Assembly (NCBI RefSeq): GCF_000702665.1
Contig: NZ_JNJA01000012.1
Span: 59,331-123,330, forward strand
Length of the DNA stretch: 64,000 nt
Direction of reading: 5' to 3'
DNA from: Solidesulfovibrio alcoholivorans DSM 5433
Lineage (GTDB): Bacteria > Desulfobacterota > Desulfovibrionia > Desulfovibrionales > Desulfovibrionaceae
The position numbers were made by a program, and so were the translations under genes. Below are positions 21,871-30,452 of this stretch, piece by piece. The notes under the pieces were generated by a model, which saw only the letters and a list, made by a program, of their open reading frames with translations, was not told the origin of the DNA and made no database searches. Position 1 is the stretch's first letter, and the number at the start of each line of letters is the position of its first letter.

Positions 21871-23798
21871 GGGGCAGGGGGGAGGGCGTCCCCGCCCAGG
21901 GCGACCAGGACCTTTTCCAGGTCGCTGATACGGTAGGGCTTGGCGAAAAAGGCCGTCATGCCGGCCTCCCGGCATTTGGCGGCGTCATCGGGCGACGCCT
22001 GCGCGGTCAATGCCACGATGGGAGTGGCGATGCCGGCCTGCCGGGCGCGACGGGAGACTTCGAGCCCGTCGAGGCCGGGCATGCGCAGGTCCATGAACAC
22101 GACGTCGTAGGGCGTGTCCCCTTCCTTGGCGGCCAGCAGCATCTCCAGGGCCTTGAGCCCGTCGTCGGCATAGGCCTGCCGCCCCACGCCGAGTTTCTCG
22201 AGGATTTTCTGCAGCAGGAAGCGGTTGAAGGGGTTGTCTTCGGCCACGAGCACCCGCAGCCCGCCCAGGTCCACGGCCGGCGGCAGGGGCGTGCCCAGGC
22301 GCGGGGACGCGGGTTTGCCGGAGGGCTCGTCCAGGTACAGGGTGAAGCCGAACGTGCTGCCCTTTCCCGGGGCGCTGACGACCTCGAGCCCCGTGCCACC
22401 GAGCAGTCGCACGAGACGGTCGGAAATGGAAAGTCCGAGGCCCGTGCCGCCGTGTTCGCGGGCGACATCCTCGCCGGCCTGGACAAAGGGCTCGAAGATG
22501 CGCTGGCGCATGTCCTCGGGAATGCCCGGACCGGTGTCCGCGACCTGGAACCGGATGGCCGTCGCGGCCATGCCGGCGGTCTGGGCGCGCGCCCGCATGG
22601 CGGTGAGGGTCACCCGACCGTGTTCGGTGAACTTCAGGGCGTTGGAGAGCAGGTTGAGCAGGATCTGCTTGAGCCGCACGGGATCGCACACGAGGACCCG
22701 GGGCAGGGAGGGATCGCGTTCGAGGGCCAGGACGAGCCCCCGCTCCTCGGCCATGGGGACCATGACCCGGCGCGCGTCTTCGAGGAGGCGGTCGATGTCC
22801 ACGGGAGCGGGACGGATCTCCAGGCGGCCGACCTCGATGCGGGAAAAATCCAGGATGTCGTTTAAAATGACGAGCAGGCCTTCGCCGGCGGCGCGCATGG
22901 TTTCCAGGCTTTCGCGCCGGCTTGGGTCCATGTCGCTTTTGAGCAGCAGGTTGGCCAGCCCCAGGATGGCGTTGAGCGGGGTCCGTATCTCGTGGCTCAT
23001 GTTGGCCAGGAAAGCCGACTTCATGCGGCTGGCTTCCTCGGCCTCCTGTCTGGCCCGGATGAGATCCGAGACGTCGGTGAAGGACTCGATGCCGCCGGAA
23101 ACGTCGCCCTGGTCGCCGCGCAGGGGGGCGGCGTTCTTGCGGATGGTGAGGCGGCGGCCGTCCCGGGTCATGATGCGCGAGAGACTCTGGCGCACGGCCG
23201 CGGCGTCCGGGGCTGCGGGACAGGGCGACGGCGGCGATTCGCGCAGGAGCGCCGTGCGTTTGCGGCCCAGGGCCTGGTCCCGGTCATAGCCGGTGATGGC
23301 CGTGAATTCGTCGTTGACGGTCAGCACTTCGTCGTCGCGGTTGACGATGCAGATGGCCGCCCCGGCGATGGTGATGACCTGTTCGAGAAAGCTCCTTTCG
23401 CGCTCCACGGACAGGCGGGCCTCGACCATGGGCGTGACGTCGATGAAGGAGACGATCAGACCCGTGAACGTCGTGCCGTCGAAGACCGGCTGGAGCTTGA
23501 CCGTGACGTCGCGGTCGCCGAACCGGCGGTCAAAGGAGACCGGGGCATGGGCCGCGCCGCGACGAAAGAGGTCCAGGAAGGCGCTGGCCTGGTAGTCCTC
23601 GGTTTCCAGGTCGAGGACTTCGATGCCCCGGCCGAGAACGGTTTCCCGGGAACCCGCGACGAGCGTCAGGCAGCGGTCGTTGGCCTCCACCACCGTACCC
23701 TGGGGCGAAACGAAGGCGATGCCCTGGTCCAGGGCGGCGAGGATGGAGGAAAGGCGCGAAAGACGACCTGCGGACTCGGACGCGCCAAGGGCGTACAC
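21867..23798 (-). CDS. Cytoplasmic PAS hybrid histidine kinase with receiver
   Basis: About 643 residues if started at the GTG at 23798; upstream frames run into rpe and the ribosome site is poor, so the start is uncertain. Two PAS domains (about 15-130 and 140-275), coiled coil, HisKA with NMSHEIRTPLNAILG, HATPase with ADTGPGIP and GGTGLGLSIS, and a C-terminal receiver with VVFMDLRMPGLDG. No membrane helix is seen. The receiver and the coupled Hpt gene make a His-Asp-His phosphorelay. It lies between rpe and the Hpt gene on the same strand. Confidence 0.9.
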   Translation of the reverse strand: MYALGASESAGRLSRLSSILAALDQGIAFVSPQGTVVEANDRCLTLVAGSRETVLGRGIEVLDLETEDYQASAFLDLFRRGAAHAPVSFDRRFGDRDVTVKLQPVFDGTTFTGLIVSFIDVTPMVEARLSVERERSFLEQVITIAGAAICIVNRDDEVLTVNDEFTAITGYDRDQALGRKRTALLRESPPSPCPAAPDAAAVRQSLSRIMTRDGRRLTIRKNAAPLRGDQGDVSGGIESFTDVSDLIRARQEAEEASRMKSAFLANMSHEIRTPLNAILGLANLLLKSDMDPSRRESLETMRAAGEGLLVILNDILDFSRIEVGRLEIRPAPVDIDRLLEDARRVMVPMAEERGLVLALERDPSLPRVLVCDPVRLKQILLNLLSNALKFTEHGRVTLTAMRARAQTAGMAATAIRFQVADTGPGIPEDMRQRIFEPFVQAGEDVAREHGGTGLGLSISDRLVRLLGGTGLEVVSAPGKGSTFGFTLYLDEPSGKPASPRLGTPLPPAVDLGGLRVLVAEDNPFNRFLLQKILEKLGVGRQAYADDGLKALEMLLAAKEGDTPYDVVFMDLRMPGLDGLEVSRRARQAGIATPIVALTAQASPDDAAKCREAGMTAFFAKPYRISDLEKVLVALGGDALPPAP

Positions 23799-23847
23799 GG
23801 GTTCGCGGCAAAGGCGGCCCCCGGGCCGCCGGCTGGCGGATGTCGCC

Positions 23848-24525
23848 TTACGTGGCCCGCGTCGCGGCCGCCGCGTGAAAGACATCCAGACGCTCCTTGT
23901 AGGGCGGATGGCCGAAAAACGCCGAACCGGAAACCAGCACGTCAGCCCCTGCGGCGACCAGGGCGGCGGTATTGTCCGGGGAGACCCCGCCGTCCACCTG
24001 GATGCGGAAGGACAGGTCGCGTTCCCGGCGCATGGCGGCAAGGGCTTTGATCTTGTCCATGGTGAACGGAATGAACGACTGGCCGCCGAACCCCGGGTTG
24101 ACGGTCATGACGAGCACCATGTCAAGTTGCGGCAGCAGGTACTCGACCATGGACAGGGGCGTGGCCGGGTTGAGGGCCACGGCGGGGGCGGCGCCCAGGC
24201 GGGCGATCTCCGCGACCGCGCGCTCCAGGTGGACCGTGGCCTCGGCATGGACGCAGATGAGGTCGGAGCCGGCGTCGCGGAATGCGGACAGGTAGCGCTC
24301 GGGCCGTTCGATCATGAGATGGGTGTCGAAGTAGAGGCGGCTCTTGCGGCGCATGGAGGCGATGACCGGCGGCCCGAAGGTGATGTTGGGCACGAACTGG
24401 CCGTCCATGACGTCGAGGTGGACCCAGGTGAGCCCGGCTTCCTCCAGCGCGGCCAACTCGTCGGCCAGGCGGCTGAAGTCCGCGGACAGGAGGGAAGGCG
24501 AAAGGATGAAGGTCGGCGCGGTCAT
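23848..24525 (-). CDS. rpe: Ribulose-phosphate 3-epimerase
   Basis: Interconverts ribulose-5-phosphate and xylulose-5-phosphate in the pentose phosphate pathway. 225 residues, the usual length. Seen: LSPSLLSADF, HLDVMDGQFVPNITFG (metal-binding His/Asp), FDTHLMIERP (second metal His), VMTVNPGFGGQSFI, and the C-terminal QVDGGV with VSGSAFFG phosphate-binding blocks. ATG start at 24525. It is the first gene of a minus-strand series with the hybrid kinase and divergent from pstS. Confidence 0.96.
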   Translation of the reverse strand: MTAPTFILSPSLLSADFSRLADELAALEEAGLTWVHLDVMDGQFVPNITFGPPVIASMRRKSRLYFDTHLMIERPERYLSAFRDAGSDLICVHAEATVHLERAVAEIARLGAAPAVALNPATPLSMVEYLLPQLDMVLVMTVNPGFGGQSFIPFTMDKIKALAAMRRERDLSFRIQVDGGVSPDNTAALVAAGADVLVSGSAFFGHPPYKERLDVFHAAAATRAT

Positions 24526-24731
24526 GACGGCTCCCGCGACGCGGAAGGATATTGCTCCCTCTGCGCCGTTTCTTCCTGCATAGTCTTCCGCGCAGGCCGG
24601 GTCAAGGCGTCGGGGCGGGAAGGACGCCACCGCGCCGGAGAGGGCCGCCTGTCCCGTCGTCACGAAAGCCTTGTAACACAATGCCATCCCAACCATATGA
24701 ATTCATGCCTGAATTTTTTCATGCCGGGCAC

Positions 24732-24769
24732 GTCACGCGTTCTTTGCCCCTCTGTCACCAACCCGTAAC
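24732..24769 (+). promoter_or_regulatory. Pho box in front of pstS
   Basis: CTGTCAC-CAAC-CCGTAAC (24752-24769) is a 7-4-7 direct repeat of the PhoB type. GTCAC also occurs at 24732, exactly two 11-bp turns upstream of GTCAC at 24754. It lies about 80 nt before the pstS start. Confidence 0.65.
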
Positions 24770-24849
24770 AAGCCAAACCTAGCTTCCACCTGCGACCTGG
24801 GGCACTTCGCGCCAATTGTGGCGCGACAAACTCTTTGAGGAGGAGTTCC

Positions 24850-25653
24850 ATGAAAAAACTTATTGGTATCGTGGCCGCTTTCCTGATGCTGGCCTCCACC
24901 GCCTTCGCCGAGACCACCATCAAGGTGGACGGCTCCACCACCGTGCTGCCGATCATGCAGAAAGTCGTCGAAGCCTACATGAAGGCCCATCCCGACGTGA
25001 AGATTTCCGTTTCCGGCGGCGGCTCGGGCAACGGCATCAAGGCCCTCATCGACGGCGCCACGGACATCGCCATGGCTTCGCGCGCCATGGAGCAGAAGGA
25101 AATCGACCTGGCCAAGAGCAAGGGCGAGAATCCGGTCCAGACCGTGGTGGCCATCGACGCCATCGTCCCGGTCGTCAACCCGGCCAACAAGCTCTCCGAG
25201 ATCACCCTGGCCCAGCTTAAGGATCTCTACACCGGCAAGATCACCAGCTGGAAGGACCTCGGCGGCGAGGGTCCGGTGGTCGTGATCTCCCGCGACACCT
25301 CCTCGGGCACCTACGAGACCTGGGAAGGCCTGGTCATGAAAAAGGAGCGCGTGTTCCCCGGCGCCCTGATGCAGGCTTCCAACGGCGCGGTCGTCCAGGC
25401 CGTCAGCAAGAACAAGAACGCCATCGGCTACATCGGCCTGGGCTATCTCGACGCCTCCACCAAGGGGCTTAAGGTCGACGGCGTCGCCGCTTCGGCCGAG
25501 ACCGCCAAGTCCAAGAAGTACGCCGTCTCCCGCGACCTCTACATCTACACCAACGGCGCTCCCGCCGGCGCGGTCAAGGGTCTCGTCGACTTTCTGCTCG
25601 GCCCCGACGGCCAGAAGCTGGTCAAGGAAGTCGGCTTCGTGCCGCTCAACTAG
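24850..25653 (+). CDS. pstS: Phosphate ABC transporter periplasmic binding protein
   Basis: Binds periplasmic phosphate for the PstCA permease. 267 residues. Signal peptide MKKLIGIVAAFLMLASTAFA; mature part begins ETTIKVDGSTTVLPIM, the phosphate-loop Ser/Thr block, followed by GGGSGNGIKALIDG and SRAME. SRDTSSGTYETW is the second ligand loop. ATG 24850 follows GAGGAGGAG; an in-frame start 15 nt upstream has no site of its own. A Pho box lies upstream, so induction by phosphate starvation through PhoB is expected. First gene of pstSCA. Confidence 0.94.
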   Translation: MKKLIGIVAAFLMLASTAFAETTIKVDGSTTVLPIMQKVVEAYMKAHPDVKISVSGGGSGNGIKALIDGATDIAMASRAMEQKEIDLAKSKGENPVQTVVAIDAIVPVVNPANKLSEITLAQLKDLYTGKITSWKDLGGEGPVVVISRDTSSGTYETWEGLVMKKERVFPGALMQASNGAVVQAVSKNKNAIGYIGLGYLDASTKGLKVDGVAASAETAKSKKYAVSRDLYIYTNGAPAGAVKGLVDFLLGPDGQKLVKEVGFVPLN

Positions 25654-25726
25654 TCCGCCCGCGCAGCGACCACTCACGCGCCCCGGCACGCTCGCGTCGC
25701 CGGGGCGCTCCCCTCGGGAGAACCAC

Positions 25727-26620
25727 ATGGCCCTTTCGCGAAAAGCCAAGGACAACCTGATCAGGAACATCTTCTTCCTGACGGCCCTTTCCTCCATCGT
25801 GGCCCTTGCCCTGATCATGATCTATCTCTTCGTCGAGGGGCTGCCGATCTTCAAGGTCGTCTCGGTGACGGACTTCCTGTTCGGCAATCTGTGGTATCCC
25901 ACGTCCGATCCACCGGATTTCGGCATATTTCCCCTGATCGTGGCCTCGCTTGCGGTCACGGCCCTGTCCTCGGCCATCGCCATCCCGCTCGGCGTCATGA
26001 CCGCCATCTACCTCTCCGAGATCGCCAGCCGGAAAACCCGCGACCTCTTCAAGCCCGTCGTCGAGCTGCTCGCCGCGCTGCCCTCGGTCGTCATCGGCTT
26101 TTTCGGCATGGTCGTGGTCGCGCCCTACATCCAGGAGACGTTCGACCTGGCCACGGGGCTCAACCTCTTCAACGCCGCCATCATGCTGGCCTTCATGTCC
26201 GTGCCGACCATCTGTTCGGTCTCCGAGGACGCCATCTACTCCGTGCCCCGCGAGCTCAAGGAAGCCTCCCTGGCTCTCGGCGCCACCCATTTCGAGACCA
26301 TCGCCAAGGTGGTGCTGCCCGCCTCGCTTTCGGGCATCTCCACGGCCGTCATGCTCGGCATGTCCCGGGCCATCGGCGAGACCATGGTCGTGCTCATGGT
26401 CGCCGGCGGCGCGGCCATCATCCCCACCTCCATTTTTTCGCCCGTGCGGCCCATGCCGTCGAGCATCGCCGCCGAGATGGCAGAGGCCGCCTTCCGCGGG
26501 AACCACTACCGCGCGCTTTTCGCCATCGGCATCGTGCTGTTCCTGTTCACCCTGGCCTTCAACCTCGTGGCCAGCCACGTGGCCGAAAAGCACAAGCAGG
26601 TCGGCGCGGCCACCCTGTAG
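25727..26620 (+). CDS. pstC: Phosphate ABC transporter permease PstC
   Basis: 297 residues, about six membrane helices, cytoplasmic-membrane permease half. The periplasmic loop near 50-70 and the PstC block LAALPSVVIGFFG are visible. The EAA coupling motif (LKEASLALGATHFETIAKVV) contacts the ATPase. ATG after GGGAGAACC. It lies 73 nt after pstS. Confidence 0.93.
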   Translation: MALSRKAKDNLIRNIFFLTALSSIVALALIMIYLFVEGLPIFKVVSVTDFLFGNLWYPTSDPPDFGIFPLIVASLAVTALSSAIAIPLGVMTAIYLSEIASRKTRDLFKPVVELLAALPSVVIGFFGMVVVAPYIQETFDLATGLNLFNAAIMLAFMSVPTICSVSEDAIYSVPRELKEASLALGATHFETIAKVVLPASLSGISTAVMLGMSRAIGETMVVLMVAGGAAIIPTSIFSPVRPMPSSIAAEMAEAAFRGNHYRALFAIGIVLFLFTLAFNLVASHVAEKHKQVGAATL

Positions 26621-26679
26621 CCCAGGCCCAACCGCCCCGACAGACGCCCGGATTCCGCACGCCGCCAAGGAGCCCCGAC

Positions 26680-27558
26680 ATGAACGCCACGACCATCACC
26701 CAGGCCGGCCTGCGCCGCCGCCACCGCACCCAGAAGATCATGTGGGGCGTGTTCGGCCTGTCCTCGCTCGTTAACATGGCCGCCCTGGTCCTCATCTGCG
26801 GCTTTCTGCTCATCAAGGGCCTGCCGGCCATTTCCTGGAGCTTCCTCACCGAGATGCCCCGGGACTCCATGACCGCCGGCGGCATCCTGCCCTGCATCCT
26901 GGGCACGATCTACTTGAGCCTCGGCACCATGTGCGTGGCCTTTCCCCTCGGCGTGGCCTCGGCCGTGTACCTCAACGAATACGCCCGCCCGGGCCGGACG
27001 CTGCGCCTGATCCGGCTTGGCATCAACAACCTCGCCGGTGTGCCCTCGGTGGTTTTCGGCCTGTTCGGCCTAGCCTTTTTCGTCACCTTCTTCGGTCTGG
27101 GCGTGAGCCTCCTTTCCGGCATCCTGACGCTGTCCATCCTCGTCCTGCCGGTCATCATCGGCACGGCCGAAGAGGCGCTCAAATCCGTGCCCCAGACCTA
27201 CCGCGAGGCCTCGCTCGGGCTCGGCGCGACCAAATGGCAGACCATCCGCCTGGTGGTGCTGCCCGCGGCGCTGCCGGGCATGCTCACAGGCGCGATCCTC
27301 GGGCTGTCGCGCGTGGCCGGCGAAACCGCGGCCATCATGTTCACCGCGGCCGTGTTCTTCACCCCCTACCTGCCGACCAACATCACGGACTCGGTCATGG
27401 CCCTGCCCTACCATATTTACGTCCTGGCCACGGCCGGCACCGAAATCGACAAGACCCGGCCCCTCCAGTACGGCACCGCCCTGGTGCTCATCGTTTTGGT
27501 GCTTGGCATGAACCTCAGCGCCATATTATACCGGGCCAAGCTGCAGAAGAAACGCTAG
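26680..27558 (+). CDS. pstA: Phosphate ABC transporter permease PstA
   Basis: 292 residues, six membrane helices. NLAGVPSVVFGLFGL and the EAA motif YREASLGLGATKWQTIRLVV identify the PstA half. ATG 26680 preceded by AAGGAGCCCCG. The gene is followed by an intrinsic terminator and no pstB or phoU, so the ATPase must be encoded elsewhere. Confidence 0.93.
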   Translation: MNATTITQAGLRRRHRTQKIMWGVFGLSSLVNMAALVLICGFLLIKGLPAISWSFLTEMPRDSMTAGGILPCILGTIYLSLGTMCVAFPLGVASAVYLNEYARPGRTLRLIRLGINNLAGVPSVVFGLFGLAFFVTFFGLGVSLLSGILTLSILVLPVIIGTAEEALKSVPQTYREASLGLGATKWQTIRLVVLPAALPGMLTGAILGLSRVAGETAAIMFTAAVFFTPYLPTNITDSVMALPYHIYVLATAGTEIDKTRPLQYGTALVLIVLVLGMNLSAILYRAKLQKKR

Positions 27559-27898
27559 TCGCCGCGACCGGCGCACGTGCGACGGCAAGGCGCGCGAGGA
27601 AACCGCCACGGACACGCGTTTGACCAAGCGATGTTCGCAGGTCCTTCCGGAAACGATTCGGCCGGCACGGACCATCCCCACAAGCCGAAAACGGCGGCGT
27701 GACGCAACGGGCGTCGCGCCGCCTTTTTCTTTGCAGGCTTCGCCGCCGCGGGACGCGGCGCATCCCGGCCGGGGCAAGGAGGCTCGCCCCGGCCGGAAGC
27801 CCGGTCCCACGCGACTGGCGAAGACAAACGGCCGCCGACGGCCGCCGCGATTTGCGGCAGCCGTCCGGCGCGGACGCGGGATTGACAGGGAGGCAGGC
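27559..27898. other. Intergenic region with one terminator
   Basis: 340 nt between pstA and the PIN-PhoH gene. It contains the intrinsic terminator at 27693 and GC-rich sequence beyond it. I see no gene or clear promoter. Confidence 0.5.
27693..27731 (+). terminator. Intrinsic terminator of pstSCA
   Basis: GGCGGCGTGACGC (27693-27705) pairs with GCGTCGCGCCGCC (27711-27723), one mismatch, 5-nt loop AACGG, then five T, C and three T. Confidence 0.85.
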
Positions 27899-29104
27899 AT
27901 GACCCAGGCCCCGGATGCGGGACGCAAGAACTACGTGCTCGACACCAACGTCCTGATCGAAAACCCCCAAAGCGTGCTGCGGCTGCGCAACGGCGTGGAA
28001 AACGCCATCCACATCCCCTACCACGTGCTCATGGAGCTCGAGGGGCTCAAGAAAACTCCGAAACTGCGCCACATCGTGGCCAACGTCATCCAGGTCCTCA
28101 GCGACAACAAGGAATACATCCACTTCATCCAAAACGACAAAAGCCATTCGGCCTTCACCGATATCGTCGACAACCACATCCTCGACGAAATCCAGGCCTC
28201 GACCATCGAAGACCCGGTGCTCGTGACCAACGACCGCATCCTCAAGCTCCAGGCCGAGCTGCGCGGCATCAAAAGCGAGGAACTGCGCGACTCCAAGCCC
28301 TTCGAGTCCGAATCCCAGCGCTACACCGGGTTCGCCGAGGAAGGCGAGGAGCCCGCGCCCAACTGCTTCACCTGGCGCGACGGCAAGCCGGTGCTGCACG
28401 CCCCGGACGGGGAAAAGCTCATAAACTACACGTGCGACGTCTGGAACGTGCGCCCCCGCACCGTCTACCAGAACCTCGCCCTTGAACTGATCATGGCGCA
28501 GCACATCGACCTCGTGTCCATCCAGAGCGAGGCCGGCTACGGCAAGACCTTCCTGGCGCTGGCCGCGGCGCTCTACGCCGTGCAGGAGAAAAAGCAGTAC
28601 GAGAAGATCTTCGTGCTCAAGCCCACCATAGAGATCGGGGCCAAGCTCGGCTACCTGCCCGGCGACGTGTCCGAGAAGATGGAACCCTACATGAAGTACG
28701 TCTTCGACCTGCTCGTCAAGCTGCACCGCTGCCGGGCGGCCAACAAGGTCTTCCTCAACCCCAACGACGAGATGCTGCGCATCAACCCGAAGAAGTTCGA
28801 GATCCTGCCCCTGGCCTACGTGCGCGGCATGAACATCGAAAACGCCTTCGTCATCATCGACGAGGCGCAAAACCTCTCGCGCACCGAAGTGCGCGCCGTG
28901 CTCACGCGCATGGGCGAAGGCGTCAAATGCGTGGTGCTCGGCGACACCTCCCAGGTGGACAACCCCTACCTCAACGAGGCCAACAACGGCCTCAACTGGA
29001 TCGTGCGCAAGTTCAAGGGGTTTACCAACTACGCCCACATCGTGCTCAAGGGCGAGCGCTCGCGCGGGCCCATCACCGACATGGTGCTGCGCTCCAAGCT
29101 CTGA
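27899..29104 (+). CDS. PIN-PhoH fusion ATPase/ribonuclease (PhoH2-like)
   Basis: 401 residues. PIN domain (about 1-150) with YVLDTNVLIE and VLVTNDRILK carrying the acidic metal ligands. PhoH ATPase domain (about 170-400) with a slightly unusual Walker A, SEAGYGKT (usual GPAGTGKT), and Walker B VIIDEAQN, then LGDTSQVD. PIN-PhoH proteins are RNA helicases/ribonucleases, often in toxin-antitoxin contexts; no antitoxin gene lies upstream here. ATG 27899 follows GGGAGGCAGGC. It follows the pst operon but is separated from it by a terminator, so regulation with phosphate is not implied. Confidence 0.92.
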   Translation: MTQAPDAGRKNYVLDTNVLIENPQSVLRLRNGVENAIHIPYHVLMELEGLKKTPKLRHIVANVIQVLSDNKEYIHFIQNDKSHSAFTDIVDNHILDEIQASTIEDPVLVTNDRILKLQAELRGIKSEELRDSKPFESESQRYTGFAEEGEEPAPNCFTWRDGKPVLHAPDGEKLINYTCDVWNVRPRTVYQNLALELIMAQHIDLVSIQSEAGYGKTFLALAAALYAVQEKKQYEKIFVLKPTIEIGAKLGYLPGDVSEKMEPYMKYVFDLLVKLHRCRAANKVFLNPNDEMLRINPKKFEILPLAYVRGMNIENAFVIIDEAQNLSRTEVRAVLTRMGEGVKCVVLGDTSQVDNPYLNEANNGLNWIVRKFKGFTNYAHIVLKGERSRGPITDMVLRSKL

Positions 29105-29107
29105 TCC

Positions 29108-29150
29108 CACGCCGCCCCGGGGAGGCGGCCGTCCTCCCCGGGGCGGCGTG
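29108..29150 (+). terminator. Long hairpin after the PhoH gene
   Basis: Perfect 18-bp inverted repeat (29108-29125 with 29133-29150), 7-nt loop CGGCCGT, 3 nt after the stop codon. No T run follows. Confidence 0.6.
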
Positions 29151-29161
29151 CGGGATGGTGC

Positions 29162-29190
29162 TTGACGGGCCACAGTTTAGCACCTATACA
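29162..29190 (+). promoter_or_regulatory. Sigma-70 promoter of marR
   Basis: TTGACG, 17-nt spacer, TATACA, ending 7 nt before the marR start codon. Transcription would start at or inside the start region, so the mRNA is nearly leaderless. Confidence 0.65.
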
Positions 29191-29191
29191 C
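29184..29191. promoter_or_regulatory. Putative MarR operator, copy 1
   Basis: CTATACAC covers the -10 box of marR. The same octamer, inverted, is found at 29693-29700 in front of the next gene, suggesting autorepression plus control of the neighbour. Confidence 0.45.
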
Positions 29192-29196
29192 TTCAC

Positions 29197-29649
29197 ATGT
29201 CCGCGACCCCGGAAGCCTTGCGCACCCTGTGGGACAGGCTGGCCAACAAGCTGGTCTTCCTCGAAAAGCGGTACGTGCACGCCTATGGAGACCTGCGCCT
29301 GCACCCTTCGGAACTGCACGTGCTGCTGGCCGTACGCGCCGCTCCCGACGCCAACGCCACACAGTTGGCCGCGGCACTCGGCGTCACCAAGGGCGCGGTT
29401 TCCCAGGTCCAGAAGCGCCTGGAAAACAAGGGCGTCATCGTGCGGCGCGCGGACGCCTCGCGCAAAAACGCGGTCACGTCCGCGTTCACGCCCCTGGGCC
29501 GGGCCGCCCTGGAGGATTTCCTCGCCTCCCGCGCCGCCGCCGGGCAGGCGTTCGCCGCCTACCTCGAAAACCTTCCGCCGGAAGCCAGGGAGCTTCTTGC
29601 CGGCTTTCTGGCGCACCTCTCCGCGCTTGTCCCCGGGCCCGGGCGTTGA
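29197..29649 (+). CDS. MarR-family transcriptional regulator
   Basis: 150 residues. A winged HTH is seen in ATQLAAALGVTKGAVSQVQKRLENKGVIVRRAD, flanked by N- and C-terminal dimerisation helices. Start chosen at the ATG following the TATACA box. The CTATACAC motif over its own -10 region and inverted before the SRPBCC gene points to autoregulation and control of that gene. The ligand is unknown; family members usually sense phenolic or oxidising compounds. Confidence 0.87.
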   Translation: MSATPEALRTLWDRLANKLVFLEKRYVHAYGDLRLHPSELHVLLAVRAAPDANATQLAAALGVTKGAVSQVQKRLENKGVIVRRADASRKNAVTSAFTPLGRAALEDFLASRAAAGQAFAAYLENLPPEARELLAGFLAHLSALVPGPGR

Positions 29650-29692
29650 GCGCAGCGCGCCCGGCGGCCTGGACCCTTTTTTTGGGCCATAT

Positions 29693-29700
29693 GTGTATAG
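29693..29700. promoter_or_regulatory. Putative MarR operator, copy 2 (inverted)
   Basis: GTGTATAG, the reverse complement of the marR copy, 63 nt upstream of the SRPBCC gene. Confidence 0.4.
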
Positions 29701-29762
29701 CAACTCAACACGAACCCCTTCCGGCCGGACGCCCGGTCGCGACAACCCAGGGAGTCCTTGTC

Positions 29763-30254
29763 ATGGAACACACGAGAAAGCGCAGCGTCAGCGACTACAG
29801 CCGGCATATCGCCGCCGCGCCCGAGGCCGTTTTTCCCCTGTTGTGCCCGGTGCGGGAAGTCGAATGGATCGAGGGGTGGCGGGCCGAGACGCTCCATTCG
29901 GTCTCGGGCGTGGCCGAACCCGACGCCGTGTTCACGACTGCGCCCCTGTCTGACGTGGGGCCCGAAGTCTGGGTGTGCAGCCGCCACGAACCGCCGCGCC
30001 GGGTGGATTACGTGCGCGTCGGACGACACACGGTCATCCGCCTGCAACTGACCCTGGAACCGGCCGGACAAGGGACGGCGCTTACGGCCCTGCTTGTCGT
30101 TTCCGCCCTCACCGCGGAGGGGGACGCCATTGTCTCGGCCATGGGCCGGTCGCCCTGCGTCGCGCTCTTCACGCCGTGTTTCCGCATGCTGGACCATTTC
30201 CTGCGCACCGGGACCATGCTGCCGCAGGCGCAGGCCCTGGCAGGACAAGCCTAA
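29763..30254 (+). CDS. SRPBCC (START-like) family protein
   Basis: 163 residues. The N-terminus SDYSRHIAAAPEAVFPLLCPVREVEWIEGW fits the START/Bet v1 ligand-pocket fold: first strand, short helices, then alternating strands (VWVCSRHEPPRRVDYVRV, VIRLQLTLEP) and a C-terminal helix ending FLRTGTML. Such proteins bind hydrophobic ligands; no catalytic residues can be assigned. ATG 29763 after CAGGGAGTCCTTGTC. It is downstream of marR with a matching operator motif, so it is probably the MarR target. Confidence 0.75.
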   Translation: MEHTRKRSVSDYSRHIAAAPEAVFPLLCPVREVEWIEGWRAETLHSVSGVAEPDAVFTTAPLSDVGPEVWVCSRHEPPRRVDYVRVGRHTVIRLQLTLEPAGQGTALTALLVVSALTAEGDAIVSAMGRSPCVALFTPCFRMLDHFLRTGTMLPQAQALAGQA

Positions 30255-30452
30255 AGCGTCACACGATCGTCACGGGGGGCGGTCAAAATGGCGCGACGAT
30301 CGATCGCGGCATCGGCCGCCCGTTTCAAGACGGATTCGCGGCAGGACGCGATGTTTTTTTGCCATGAAACCGTAAAGAGGCTACCATAGGCGGCAAACCG
30401 AAGCGGCGCGGGCCCGGGCAGGGTCCGTGCCGGCCCGCCAAGGAGGAACCCC

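Noticed and set aside
27620..27898. N-terminal extension of the PIN-PhoH gene upstream of 27899
   Set aside because: The extension would cross the intrinsic terminator; the ATG at 27899 has its own strong ribosome site and starts the PIN domain.
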